Of a stretch of 64,000 nucleotides of DNA, positions 41,985-53,234 are shown piece by piece. The translations under genes and the position numbers were made by a program. How positions within the stretch are numbered: position 1 is the stretch's first letter; the number at the start of each line of letters is the position of its first letter. Under the pieces are notes generated by a model. It saw only the letters and a list, made by a program, of their open reading frames with translations. It ran no database searches and was not told the DNA's origin. This DNA is from Bufo bufo (taxonomy: Eukaryota; Chordata; Amphibia; Anura; Bufonidae), in contig NC_053392.1 of assembly GCF_905171765.1 (NCBI RefSeq), positions 445,374,837-445,438,836 on the forward strand. The letters run 5' to 3'.

Positions 41985-42810
41985 TTATTTTTTATTATTT
42001 ACAACGTTCATCTGAAAGATTAGATAATGTACTATTTTTATAGAGCAGGTTGTTACGGATGCAGGGATACCTAATATGTTTAAATTTTTAAATGTATTTA
42101 AGTTTTACACAATAATACCATTTTTTAAACAAAAAAAATCATTTTAGTGTCTCCATAGCCTGAGAGCCATATTTTTTTTTATTTTTTGGGCGATTGTCTT
42201 AGTTAGGGTCAAATTTTTTGCAGGATGAGATGACTGTTTTAATGGTATGATTTTGGGGTACATACGACTTTTTTGATCACTTTTATTACCTTTTTTTGGA
42301 AGTAAGGTGACAAAATTATGGCTTTTTTTACACCATTTTTATTTTTTATTTTTACGTTGTTCACCTGAGGGGTTAGATCATGTGATATTTTTATAGAGCA
42401 GGTTCTTACGGACACGGCAATACCTAATATGTGTACCTTTTTATTATTATTAAGGTTTTACACAATAATATCATTTTTTAAACCAAAAAAACTTGTTTTA
42501 GTGTCTCCATAGTCTGAGAGCCATAGTTTTTGAATTTTTTGGGCCATTGTCTCATGTAGGGGCTCATTTTTTGCAGGATGAGACGACGGTTTTAATGGTA
42601 CTAATTTGGCGTACATACAACTTTTTTGATAACTTTTATTACCTTTTTTTGGAGGTAAGGTGAGCAAAATTTCTATTTTATCATAGTTTTTATTTTTTAT
42701 TTTTTATGGCGTTCACAGTGCGGGAAATGTAACATGACCGTTTTATAGATCAGGTCGTTACTGACGCGGTGATATATAACATGTATGTGTATTCACTTTT
42801 TTAACATTTT
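41985..42810. repeat. Tandem repeat of about 355 bp
   Basis: About 2.3 copies. TTTTTATAGAGCAGGTT recurs at about 42,037 and 42,389, and a diverged version at about 42,743. TTTAGTGTCTCCATAG recurs at about 42,145 and 42,498. The open frames in it are trivial. Confidence 0.75.
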
Positions 42811-42939
42811 TTTTTACCCAGACCCATTTGGTTCTTGAAGATCCAATGGGTCTGATGTCTGTACAATACAGTACAGTACACTATATAGTATGTGCATTTG
42901 TCTGAACATATCTCTGCCTTTAGCACAGATCTGTTCAGC

Positions 42940-43420
42940 ACCATGGACAGCAGGATGCCTGAGAAGGCATCCTGTTGCCATGGGAACCTTCCCCGTCTGC
43001 CACAACTAAGCAGACGGGGAAGGGGAGGGAGGAGGGCTCCCTCTTCACCTTCCTCTTCACCTCTTCCATACCGCGGTCCCTACGGACCGCGGCATGGAAG
43101 GGGTTAAAACGGCAGACATCTGCACAGATGTCTGCCGTTTGAATCGGAGTGTCAGCAATGAGCTGACACTCTGATTCAGCCGCTCGGCCATCCTGAAAAT
43201 AAAACGGGGGGCGGGCGGAAGATTGCGCACCTGCCCCCCACACTGCCGCACGCCTCCCGCTCGCCTCCCGCACTGCCCGCAATCCTCCCCCCGCTGCGCC
43301 TGCAGGCACAAAAACACAGGGGGCTGCAGGGGGGGGTTAACTTTCGAAAATATGTGCACTTTGAGGTTTCTGATTCCTGCGATCACGGACCGCAGGGATC
43401 AGAAACTTGCATAAGTGCTA
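42940..43420. repeat. Right-side subterminal hairpins
   Basis: Consecutive hairpins: AGGATGCCTGAGAAGGCATCCT, CTTCCCCGTCTGC with GCAGACGGGGAAG, ACCGCGGTCCCTACGGACCGCGG, CGGCAGACATCTG with its complement, AGTGTCAGC with GCTGACACT, and GTTTCTGAT with ATCAGAAAC. They mirror the hairpin-rich left side of the element. Confidence 0.8.
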
Positions 43421-43651
43421 AAAACAGCAGGTCTGAATTGACCTGCGGTTTGTAGCGATCGGCAATGCGGGGGGTCACAGGACCCCCCTAGGCATTGTCA
43501 CATGGTGCCTGCTGAATGATTTCAACAGGCACCCTTTTCCGATCACTGCCGGCCGTGATTAAAACTACACAGGACGTACCGGTACGCCCTGGGTCCTTAA
43601 GGACTCGTGAAACAGGGCGTACCAGTACGTCCTGAGTCCTTAAGGGGTTAA

Positions 43652-45846
43652 ACATGGACTCAAAGTCACACCATCTAAGTGTTATCTACTGAAGCCAGAA
43701 GTAAAATACTTAGGGCATATTGTCAGCTCTGAAGGTGTTAAACCGGATCCAGAGAAGATAGCCGCAGTCCGAAATTGGCCTTCTCTTACTACGGTGAAAG
43801 AAGTGTGAAGTTTTCTCAGTTTCGCAGGATACTACAGATGCTTTATTCCTCACTTTGCCCAGATTGCAGAACCAATATTAGAACTTTTGAGAGGACATCC
43901 TAAAAGGTATCAAATCTCCAATACTAGTTGAATGGAACACTGAAAGAGAAATTGCCTTCCAGCTCCTGAAGAAGAAGTTAACAGAGCCACCAATCTTAGG
44001 TTATCCGGATTATCAACAGCCATTTCATCTTTACACTGATGCCAGTAAGAAAGGCCTGGGAGCTGTTTTGTCACAAATACAAGAAGGTAAAGAGAGTCAT
44101 TTCCTATGCTAGTAGATTTTTTAGAGGTACTGAAAGAAACGACCAAAACTATAGTTCCTTCAAATTGGAATTCCTCGCACACGTGTGGGCTGTTACAGAG
44201 AAATTTAAAGATTAGCTTGCCGTAACACCCTTTGTGGCCTTCACAGATAACAACCCGCTAGCGCATCTTAACACCGCCAAGTTGGGAGCATTAGAACAAA
44301 GATGGGCCTCACGCCTTGCTAACTACAATTTCACAGTGAAGTACAGAACAGGAAAAGCAAATGAAAATGCGGATGCATCATCCCGTCTGCCTTCCCAAGA
44401 AGACTCTACTACCCAAGAAGATGTTTGGGAAGAGGTAGAGATGCCATCCTTCTACAAAAACTTTGCCTATCAAGACATTATCACCATCAAAGGGAAAAAG
44501 GTCCTTAACCTTCAACAACAAGTGGATCCAAAATCTCAAGTGGACAAAGAAAGATGGATCAAGCTGCAAACTGAAAGCAGAGTGTTGGGTGAACTACAAG
44601 ATTTCTTCACCAGTGTAAGAACACCAGAAAGAATCCGCAGGAGGAATGCTGATCCAGAATTGTCAAAACTATGGAGAAAACACCTCTTTCTACAGAAGGG
44701 CCTACTATTTAGAAGGACCTTAGATCCAATTACCTGGGATCGACTGTACCAAATCTTAATACCATGCCGAGATGCAAGAATAATTCCTGAGATGTACCAT
44801 GATCAATCATGACACTTTGGCGTGCAGAAAACAGAAGCCATCATCCGTAGAAGATTCTACTGGATCGGAATGAGAGGAGACATTGAAAAATGGTGTCAAG
44901 AGTGTTCCATCTGTGCTATTGGAAGAAGCGAAAAACATGACCAAAAAGCACCCTTACATTCCATTGTAAGCCGAACACCATTAGAAATAGATGCAATTGA
45001 CCATGTGAAGCTGGAACCAAGTCGCTCAGGTTACAGGTTGTTGTAGCCGTGCCTGTCAAGGACTTGACCGCAAAAACAACTGCAGATGCTTTCTGGAAAC
45101 ATTTCTTGTTGCCATATGGATGCCCAGAAAGAATCCTTACAGCTCAGGGATCTGCCTTTGAATCACAACTCTTTAAAGAACTGTGTACCTTTCGCAACTG
45201 TCAGAAAATCAAGACCACAGCATACCATCCCCAAGGGAATGGACTTTGTGAAAAAATGAACCAAACCTTAATTGAGATGATAAGAGCAGTACCACTTGCT
45301 ACAAGAAATGATTGGCCTACTCTATTGCCTCAGTTGATGTTTACCTACAATAACACTATTCATTGTTCTACTGGGTATACACCCTACTATCTTATGTTTG
45401 GCCGACAAGGTACATTACCTGCTGATCATACTTTGGGCGTACAAGTGCCTGATGCAATTAACCCTCTACCAAAAACTGATTGGGTGAGTGAGCACCAAAG
45501 ACGTTTGATTGATGAACAAGAAATTGTTCAACAACGCATGGAACATGCTCATGAAAAACAACAGCGATTATAATCAATCTGTCAAAGCAGAACCTCTCAA
45601 AATTGGTGACCGTGTGTAGTTAAAAAACAACCATCGTACCAGCAAATTAGATAGCAAATGGGAGAGAGAACTTTACACCATTACCGCTATTCTCAATCCA
45701 GAGACTGATACTTATGAGATTACCCAAGAGGACAAATCACGTGTAGTGCATCGAAATCGCCTTAAATTGTGTCTCAAGGAAGATGCTCAAGAAGGAACTC
45801 TTCAAGAAGAAGATGTTCAAGAGGAAACTGAATCCGTAGAACCATA
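43652..45846 (+). pseudogene. Gypsy-type retrotransposon A, pol (RT end, RNase H, integrase)
   Basis: Begins within reverse transcriptase after the catalytic region (CYLLKPEVKYLGHIVSSEGV; FLSFAGYYRCFIPHFAQIA). RNase H follows (LYTDASKKGLGAVLSQIQEG; FTDNNPLAHLNTAKLGALEQ; KANENADASSRLP). Then comes integrase with its zinc-binding part (RFYWIGMRGDIEKW..CSICA) and core (LEIDAIDHVKLE; ILTAQGSAFESQLF; HPQGNGLCEKMNQTL). The middle catalytic Asp, normally in a SDQG-like motif, is Ala here. A C-terminal module ends near VVHRNRLKLCLKED at about 45,780. At least four stops or frameshifts (near 43,807, 43,905, 44,215 and 45,044) inactivate it. The 5' part is missing. Confidence 0.88.
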
Positions 45847-46380
45847 GTCTGTAAAATCATTTGATTCAGAGGAATCAATACAGTCTTTTGGGAAAACGTT
45901 ATTAGACTCTGATCCGTTACAATGGTTCTTAACTCCCTGGCTCAACATCTTAGTGCCTGCTAAGACCAACAACACCACACCTCAACCAGAAGTTGTAACT
46001 ATTACAGCTCAGGAAACACCAAGTTTCCTTAAAACAAGGCTTGTAGAGTCTCAGTCGCTTCGTAGATCCGACAGGATTACAAGAGGACAACCACCTGTCC
46101 ATTACAGAGATTTCCTGCCCCAGCAGCCGAGAAGACAACTTCCAGCTCTGCCGATTCAACATTGAGGACATCCTTACCATGTCTGGAGTTCCAGAGATCA
46201 AGAAAGAGACTAACCTAAGTTTATAATGTTCTATTTCCTTAAAGGACTTTTTAAGGGACTATTTACCTTTCATCTGTTTTGCAATGTTCAAGCCTGCACC
46301 CGAAGATAGACTTTCACGCACCTGAGTCTCCGTGGTATGCTGTTTTGATATTTTCCTGTGCCCAGGGAACAGACTCATAC
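45847..46380 (+). other. Gypsy A sequence 3' of pol
   Basis: Directly follows the pol end. A 70-codon frame at 45,953-46,165 lacks any recognised domain but is Arg/Pro-rich and may be the end of the integrase tail. The region ends at the Gypsy B target duplication CATAC and resumes at 51,613. Confidence 0.5.
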
Positions 46381-46914
46381 TGTCACGGATGATGTTAGAT
46401 GTCAGATAGCTGGAACTTATGAATAAACGTCCGACTGGCTTGATCCCAAACTAAGGAGCATATAGGTGAGTCCTATAAAACCCTAAGAGCTCTCCCTGAC
46501 GGCTATGCCCATGCAAGGGTCTCAATGGTAGACAATTGCATGCCCACGTACCTATGACTGTGTGACACCTGAAAACCCTATAATAGTGAGGGGACACGAC
46601 CACCGGCTCCCTGCACTTAATACGGACAGAGTCAGGGTCACCTAGAATCAAGCCAGCAAGGAAACACAATACATTAAAAGACTTATCTGAGCAAACAGCA
46701 GCAGCAGCCTCCAGCAGTGAACACTTCATCCAGGAAGTAGTATAAACCGCAAAGTGAGGCAGTATGGGAGGGAATATAAAGGGAGACAATTAGTCTAAAT
46801 AGGTGACACCTGGGAGAAGGAAAGGAGATGACAAAGTGAAACCAAAACAAAGAACATCATACAAGAGTTAGAGAAGAACATCTGCCAGACCTTCTCACAG
46901 AACTGTCGGTGACA
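46381..46914 (-). repeat. Gypsy B LTR (3' LTR in element orientation)
   Basis: On the plus strand it starts TGTCACGGATGATG and ends CGGTGACA. It matches the LTR at 51,071-51,607 along its length, with scattered substitutions and small indels. One such difference is an extra CTGCCCACGTAC in the other copy. No coding content. Confidence 0.93.
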
Positions 46915-46917
46915 GTA

Positions 46918-47843
46918 CCCCTCCCTCTACGGGTGGACTCCGGACACTCAGAGCACACCTTCTCAGGATGAGACCGATGGAAAGGCCTGATGAGACGAGT
47001 GGCCTTAAAGTCCGCCACTGGGACCCACATCCTCTCCTCAGGACCATAACCCTCCCAATGAACGAGGTACTGGAGAAAACCGCGGATAATGCGAGAATCC
47101 ACAATCCTAGAAACCTGAAATTCAAGATTACCATCAACAAAAATCGGAGGAGGAGGCAAAGAGCAGGGTATAGTGGGTTGGACATAAGGTTTTAATAGAG
47201 ACCTGTGAAAAACATTATGGATCTTCCAAGTCTGAGGAAGATCAAGACGGAAGGCAACAGGATTGATGACGGACAAGATCTTGTAAGGCCCAATAAACTT
47301 AGGACCCAACTTCAAGGAGGGAACCTTCAGTTTGATATTCTTTGTAGACAACCACACCAGATCACCCACATTCAGGTCCGGACCAGGCACACGTATCTTA
47401 TCTGCCACACACTAATATCTCTCACTCATCCTCTTCAGATTACCCTGAATCTTTTGCCAAATAAATGACAAAGACGAGGAAAATCTCTCCTCATCAGGTA
47501 AACCAGAATACCCCTCTCCAGAGAATGTCCCAAACTGCGGATGAAACCCATATGCACCAAAAAATGGTGACTTATCAGAGGACTCCTGGTGACGGTTATT
47601 TAAAGCAAACTCAGCAAGGGACAAAAAAGAATACCAATCCTCCTGATTCTCCGCCACAAAACAGCGCAGATATGTCTCCAGATTCTGATTGACGCGTTCG
47701 GTCTGACAATTCGACTGCGGGTGAAAAGCAGAAGAGAACGACAACCGAATCCCCAAGCGAGAACAAAAGGCCTTCCAATCTGGAAACAAATTGCGTGCCC
47801 CTATCAGAAACGATGTCTGAAGGAATGCCATGCAATTTAGCAT
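46918..47843 (-). pseudogene. Gypsy B integrase core end and chromodomain
   Basis: Continues integrase after a frameshift near 47,795: WKAFCSRLGIRLSFSSAFHP, then QSNCQTERVNQNLETYLR with the catalytic Glu, and ALNNRHQESSDKSPFF. A TAG at 47,409-47,411 interrupts. The same frame then gives the GPY/F-like module (LGPKFIGPYKILSVIN; DLPQTWKIHNVFHRSLL) and a C-terminal chromodomain (FQVSRIVDSRIIRGFLQYLV; HWEGYGPEERMWVP). In chromoviruses the chromodomain directs integration to marked chromatin. Confidence 0.9.
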
Positions 47844-49119
47844 TGGGTAACCCAGGAAAGGGAATGAAATGCAGCATTTTGCTAAAACGGTCCACTACCA
47901 CCAGAATCACAGTCTTCCCCGAGGAACGAGGCAGGTCCGTAATGAAGTCCATGGACAGATGCGTCCAAGGACGGGAAGGAATGGGTAATGGGAGGAGAGA
48001 ACCCGATGGCCTTGAATGAGGGACCTTGGCACGAGCGCAGGTCTCACAGGCTGCCACAAAACCCTCAACCGTCTTACGAAGAGCCGGCCACCATAATCTC
48101 CAAGCAATGAGATCCACTGTGGCTCTACTACCCGGGTGGCCAGCAAGGACAGTATTGTGGTGCTCCTTAAAAACCTTGTGTCGTAAAGCGAGAAGCACAA
48201 ACAACCTCCCAGGAGGACAAAGATCAGGAGCCTCTGCCTGGGCTGCCTGAACCTCTGCCTCCAAATCAGGATAAAGAGCAGAGACGACCACCCCTTTAGC
48301 CAAAATGGGACCCGGGTCTTCAAAGTTCCCCCCTCTCAGAAAGCAACGTGACAGGGCATCCGCCTTCACATTTTTAACCCCAGGGAATGTAACAACAAAA
48401 TTAAACCTAGAAAAGAACAAAGACCATCTGGCCTGTCTCGGGTTCAGATGCTTGGCTGACTCCAAGTAGGCCAGATTCTTATGGTCGGTAAACACAGTAA
48501 TAGGGTGTCTGGCTCCCTCTAACCAATGGCGCCATTTCTCAAAAGCTAATTTGATGGCCAACAACTCCCTATCTCCCACATCGTAATTTCTTTCTGCAGA
48601 GGATAGTTTCCTTGAGAAAAAGGAACACTGTCGCCATTTGGCAGGAGAGGGACCCTGAGATAAGACCACACCCACCTCAGAAGCGTCCACCTCAACAATG
48701 AAAGGCAGAGAGACATCGGGTTGTACCAAGATGGGAGCGGAAGCAAAACTCTCTTTGATAGTAGAAAAAGCCTTAAGCACATCTACCGACCACAAGGAAA
48801 AATCTACCCCCTTTTTAGTCATATCAGTGAGTGGCTTAACAACAGAGGAATAATTCAAAATGAACTTTCTGTAATAATTGGCAAAACCCAAAAACCGCAT
48901 CAGCGCCTTCTGATTCTCAGGAAGCTCAGCGCGGACCTTCTCAGCGTCCATGCGAAAACCAGAAGCGGAGAGAAAAAAAACAAGAAATTGAATCTCCGGA
49001 ACCGCAAACACACATTTTTCCAGATTAGCGTACAATTTATTCTCCCGCAGAATCAGCAAGACATGATGTAGGTGGTCCCAATGAGTCTTGAAATCAGGAG
49101 AAAAAAATCTAAATGTCAT
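47780..49119 (-). pseudogene. Gypsy B RT thumb, RNase H and integrase N-terminal half
   Basis: The frame resumes after the YLDD motif: FFSPDFKTHWDHLHHVLLIL, then YANLEKCVFAVPEIQFL and LMRFLGFANYYRKFI. RNase H follows (FIVEVDASEVGVVLSQG; VFTDHKNLAYLESAKHLN; KADALSRCFL). The integrase zinc-binding region (EHHNTVLAGHPG...CETCARAK) and two catalytic Asp segments (HLSMDFITDLP; IVSDRGTQFVS) come next. Both Asp residues are present. It runs out of frame near 47,795. Confidence 0.9.
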
Positions 49120-50125
49120 CTAGATACACCAGAACAAATTTCCCCATTAAATGATAAAAAAAATTGCTGTTCACAAAATGTTGGAAGATGGCCGGAGCAT
49201 TCATCAAACCAAAGGGCATAACCAAATTCTCGAAATGACCCTCAGGGGTTTTGAAGTCCGTCTTCCATTCGTCCCCTTCCCTGACCCTGACTAGGTTGTA
49301 TGCCCCTTTTAAATCCAACTTAGCAAAAACTTTAGCCCCAACAATCTGGTTAAACAGGTCCAGGATCAGAGGAAGCGGATATGGGTCACGAATCGTGATA
49401 CGGGTCAGCTCCCTGAAATCCAGACAAGGTCTTAAAGAAGGTCTTAACAAAAAAAAAACAGCGGCAACAGGTGACTTCGAGGGTCGGATGTGTCCCTTTT
49501 TCAGGCTCTCAGAGATATAAGTACGCATAGCGACTCTTTCAGATTGGGAGAGATTGTATAAACAGGATTTTGGCAGCTCGGCGCCTGGGATGAGATTAAA
49601 AGGGCAGTCATACTCCCGGTGAGGGGGCAACTCCTGGACACCACTCTCGGAAAACACATCCGAAAATTCTGAGATAAAATATGGTACAGTCTTGGTAGAA
49701 ACCTCTGAAAGAGATGCCGTGAGGCAATTCTCTCTGCAAAACTCACTCCAACCAATTATTTGCCTTGCTTGCCAATCAATGGTGGGGTTATGTTTAGTGA
49801 GCCTGGGTAGCCCCAACACTAGAGGAGTAGGCAATCCGCTTAGGACGAAACATGACATATCCTCAACATGAGCATCACCCACAGTCAAACTGATATTGTG
49901 AACTATGCCCTTTAACGATCTTTGAGAAAGTGGAGCGGAATCGATAGTAAAAACAGGTATATCCTTTTCCAAAGTGCATACCTGGAAACCATGCGTTATT
50001 GCAAATTGATTATCAATGAGATTGACAGCTGCTCCACTATCTACAAAAATCTCACAAACAATGTTCTTGCTGTCTAGCGCCACTCTGGCAGGTAGGAGAA
50101 AACGGGAACTACAAGCAAACGGCAA
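49105..50125 (-). pseudogene. Gypsy B protease and reverse transcriptase
   Basis: The aspartic protease motif CEIFVDSGAAVNLIDNQFA lies at about 50,040. RT follows with KGHIRPSKSPVAAVFFL, PCLDFRELTRITIRDPYPLP, VFAKLDLKGAYNLVRV (first Asp), PFGLMNAPAIFQHFVN and VLVYLDDI (catalytic pair). A stop comes directly after YLDDI. The cause is a nonsense change plus an extra base in a run of seven T, after which coding resumes in the next frame. Upstream of 50,125 the frame continues towards the gag end. Confidence 0.9.
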
Positions 50126-50173
50126 ACCTTCAATTTCCGCATCAACCTTGCCAATAGTAGCAGATAAATTTTT

Positions 50174-51043
50174 TTATTTTTTTTTATTACCCTCAGAAAA
50201 CTCCATGAATCTCCTAGAGGGGCAAACATTAGCCAAATGATTTATACCCCCACAACAGAAACTAACCCTCCTCTGAGAGCTGAATCCTCTACTATCAGAG
50301 GCAAGCAAACCCAGCTGCATGGCCTCCTCCTCAGAGGAGAGAGACTGAGACCCCTGCGCACTGAATGAGACAGCCCCATTGTCCTTGGGCTGAATATGAC
50401 AGGAAGGAGTAGTCTCCTCTCTCTCTCTAAGACGCCTGTCAATACGAACAGCTAGAGACATGGCAGATTCTAACGAGGCTGTTCTCTCATGAAAAGCAAA
50501 TGCATCTTTCAATCTTTCCGAAAGACCATGGCAAAATTGACTTCGGAGTGCAGCATCCTTCCAACCAGTATCAGCTGCCAATCTCCGAAATTCAGACCAA
50601 TATATCTCTGCGGACTGTTTACCCTGGCATAAAAGATGCAGTTTAGATTCAGCCAGAGCAATACGATCTGGGTCATCATATATCTGACCCAGGGTTACAA
50701 AAAATTCATCCACCGATCAGAGGGGCCGTGCCCCCACCGGCAGCGAAAAGACCCAAGACTGAGCATTATCCCTGAGCAGCGAGATGATGAACCCCACCCT
50801 CTGCTCCTCATCACTAGAGGAATGGGGAAGTAGGCGAAAATTGAGTTTGTAAGCCTCTCTAAAGAGAACAAAATTCTCACTATCCCCGGAGAACGTATCC
50901 GGAAGCGAGATCTTAGGCTCGGAACAAACTCCATGAATGCCAGCAGAACTGGTCCCCTGAAACTGAGACACAGTTTTAAGGAGATCTGCTACCTCCAGCA
51001 AAAGACCTTGCATGCGGTCAATCAAGGCTGAAACCGGATCCAT
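50174..51043 (-). pseudogene. Gypsy B gag
   Basis: The start at 51,043 reads MDPVSALIDRMQGLLLEVAD. The capsid-like part contains LPDTFSGDSENFVLFREAYK. One in-frame TGA stands near 50,718. The frame then continues (VDEFFVTLGQIYDDPDRIAL; YWSEFRRLAADTGWKDAALR) to a zinc-knuckle-like stretch SFCCGGINHLANVC near 50,250. The spacing fits C-x2-C-x4-H-x4-C, but the first Cys is Ser. It ends in an A-rich run at 50,174, where pol follows in another frame. Gag packages the genomic RNA. This copy would yield only a truncated protein. Confidence 0.85.
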
Positions 51044-51070
51044 GATTAAGACGGTTATGGCGGTTTATAA

Positions 51071-51607
51071 TGTCACGGATGATGTTGCAGAAAGCTGTAA
51101 CTTATGAATAAACGTCCGACTGGCTTAATCCCAAACTAAGGAGCATATAGGTGAGCCCTATAAAACCCTAAGAGCTCTCCCTGACTGCTATGCCCATGCA
51201 AGGGTCTCAATGGTAGACAATTGCATGCCCACGTACCTGCCCACGTACCTATGACTGTGTGACACCTGAAAACCCTATAATAGTGAGGGGACACGACCAC
51301 CGTCTCCCTGCACTTAATACGGACGGAGTCAGGGTCACCTAGAATTAAGCCAGCAAGGAATCACAATGCATTAAAAGACTTATCTGAGCAAACAGCAGCA
51401 GCAGCCTCCAGCAGTGAACAGTTCATCCAGGAAGTAGTATAAACTGCAAAGTGAGGCAGTATGGGAGGGAATATAAAGGGAGACGATTAGTCTAAATAGG
51501 TGACACCTGGGAGAAGGAAAGGAGATGACAAAGTGAAACCAAAACAAAGTCATGCAAGAGGTAGAGAAGGACGTCTGCCAGACCTTCTCACAGAACTGGC
51601 GGTGACA
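51071..51607 (-). repeat. Gypsy B LTR (5' LTR in element orientation)
   Basis: Starts TGTCACGGATGATG and ends CGGTGACA on the plus strand. The minus-strand transcript of the element would start here. The similarity to the left LTR is high, so insertion is not very old. Confidence 0.93.
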
Positions 51608-51612
51608 CATAC

Positions 51613-52560
51613 CCTGTGAGCCTCCTGAGATGTTATTTTTGTTTTTTTTCATCATTATGGACTATTCTGGTTTTTCAATACATCACTAGTCTTCAGATGA
51701 AAAATTGCTACCTCATTTGTCACTTTTTCTGATATCTTGCAGGAAGTGACAACATCGAGTCAAGAATGTGTCGAGGTCGACTTATATTTTACAATGGGGG
51801 TATCCAGCGTGCCACTCAGGACACGTGGGAACTGCAAACATTACTGTGAAACGACATTATCATATTGCATGTCATTTTGTATTACAACACCTGTTGTATC
51901 CCTGTTCATAGGCTGGCTAGGTGTAATTTATACATCCCACCACTAGATGGGGATAGTACTTAGGTCAGGCCTAGTGGTTGGTTGGTTGTAGTAGGAAGAA
52001 TGGAAGGAGTTAGTCAGTCTGTTGCTGAGTTTGAGAGAGTGCAGATCTAGCACTTCTGCTCAGGTAAATTCTAGTCCAGGAAGGGACAAAAGAGAGAAAA
52101 GACTAAAAATCCAAAGGATAAAAGCCACAAACCAGGCATAAAAGACCTTTGGGAGTCCAGGTGAAGGATACTTCAGCCACAGGCAACCTCACCAAATAAC
52201 TCTGGTTTACAAGGGACCTGTAACAAAGTCACCTACCAGAAATACTTATACAGAACCTTCAAGCTAAGCTAAACCCAGCCAAACCTATTAACAGTGGATC
52301 AACAGAATTCCTCTAAATTACAAAAGACTGTATTCTGTCCAGATGTATATGCCGCAACTGGAACCAACATCAGTAAAAGTTGTGAGTTGTATCCTACCAT
52401 TGTATACTTCATTCTTACCACTGGTTGTACCACCATTAACTGTACTGGGGTCACGACAAATAACACCAAGGGACCCAGCCGCCACAAGCACCCTAAACAC
52501 CACTGCCACCAAGGGCACCTCAACCTCCATCTAGGTGCTTCCCTACCACAGAGCGTGCCC
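51613..52560 (+). other. Continuation of Gypsy A: 3' UTR and possible LTR
   Basis: This DNA continues Gypsy A after the Gypsy B insertion. A TG start at about 51,891 (TGTTGTATCCCTGTTCATAG) could be the beginning of an LTR. With no second LTR in the window I cannot confirm it. Two overlapping short frames at 52,294-52,593 show no known domain. Confidence 0.4.
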
Positions 52561-52699
52561 TGGAGGATTCCATGCTGTCTTCCTCAACACTGAGCTGCCA
52601 GCCCAGGGAGACTTTCTGCTAACCATGTGTAAACCGATGAACTGTGTTATTATTTGGCCCCTCATCGGCCCACTGTGTACCTCACGTGTTGCCCCTGCG

Positions 52700-52950
52700 G
52701 TTCTGGCTGGCTGCAAATGTACACCTCCTTTTGCGGTATGGACCGAAGTTCTTAGTGGGGAAATTCTTTATGTGACACTGCCTTTATTTATTTTTTAAAT
52801 ATATGGGTGATTGTACACATCCTTTTGCAGTATGGGCCAAATTACGTAGTGGTGAAATGTGTTATGTGAAAGGGGCTTTCTTTGGGAAAATTGATGGTTG
52901 ACTGTACACCTCCTTTTGCTGTATGGGCTGAATTACGCAATGTTGAAATT
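52700..52950. repeat. Imperfect tandem repeat of about 92 bp
   Basis: TGTACACCTCCTTTTGC followed by GTATGG recurs at 52,719, 52,812 and 52,903, each with GAATTACG- and GTGGTGAAAT-like sequence in between. About three diverged copies. Confidence 0.65.
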
Positions 52951-52957
52951 TTAAATT

Positions 52958-53222
52958 TCAAAGCAAACTCCACTGCTCTGTATCTCTTGTGAAGTCAATG
53001 TCTCCAAATATGCCCCTCTCACGATTTACACCAAATACAATATTTTCATGTAGAGATCCAAGATTCATGTTGGAGGCATGTAGTGTATGCAAGCCATGTG
53101 TGACCCCTTTCATCACTCTCACGCTGTTCTGCACCTGGTTTGCCTGGGCGAACAGAATCATACAGGGGACAAACTGCTCCATGTCCTTCATCAAGAAATC
53201 GAATCCTGGCTTTCTCCGTGAC
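52958..53222 (-). pseudogene. Protein kinase-like fragment, resembling STK31
   Basis: Minus-strand translation gives VQNSVRVMKGVTHGLHTLHA, then GSLHENIVFGVNRERGIFGD and IDFTR. This is the pattern of a kinase C-lobe: helix E, a degenerate HxD loop (GSLHENIVF) and DFT in place of DFG. The NRERGI-GD-DFT run resembles the C-terminal kinase domain of STK31, a germline Tudor-kinase. It stops soon after (QWSLL and stop) and its upstream part joins unrelated hAT sequence. It is therefore an exon fragment or retrocopy piece. The identification is from recognition only. Confidence 0.45.
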
Positions 53223-53234
53223 AACTCAAAATCG

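Larger units (their letters stand above)
38001..43647. mobile_element. Large non-coding TTAA-flanked element, hairpin-rich
   Basis: TTAA stands at 37,997-38,000 and 43,648-43,651. The ends read CCGCCTCCGGACCGCC on the left and, inverted, CCCCTTAAGGACTCAGGACG on the right. They share only a loose CC-rich, GGAC pattern. This suits a TTAA-target family (piggyBac or Kolobok type), but the weak match also allows two different elements. Inside are palindromes, an array of hairpins, several inverted pairs and tandem repeats, with no transposase. The flanks do not join across it: the right flank is Gypsy A and the left is not. Confidence 0.5.
46381..51607 (-). mobile_element. Gypsy-type retrotransposon B with chromodomain (chromovirus), 5.2 kb
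   Basis: Two LTRs of 534 and 537 bp enclose gag and pol on the minus strand. CATAC, a 5-bp duplication, flanks it (46,376-46,380 and 51,608-51,612). A purine-rich tract stands just inside the left LTR (about 46,915-46,930 on the minus strand: AGAGGGAGGGGTAC), as expected for plus-strand priming. Just inside the right LTR, TTATAAACCGCC does not fit a common tRNA primer site, so priming is unclear. The target is Gypsy A. Gag and pol each carry inactivating changes. Confidence 0.95.

Noticed and set aside
43057..43386. Arg/Cys-rich minus-strand frames of 109-124 codons
   Set aside because: They lie in the hairpin-rich GC segment at the end of the TTAA-flanked element. No domain and no support.
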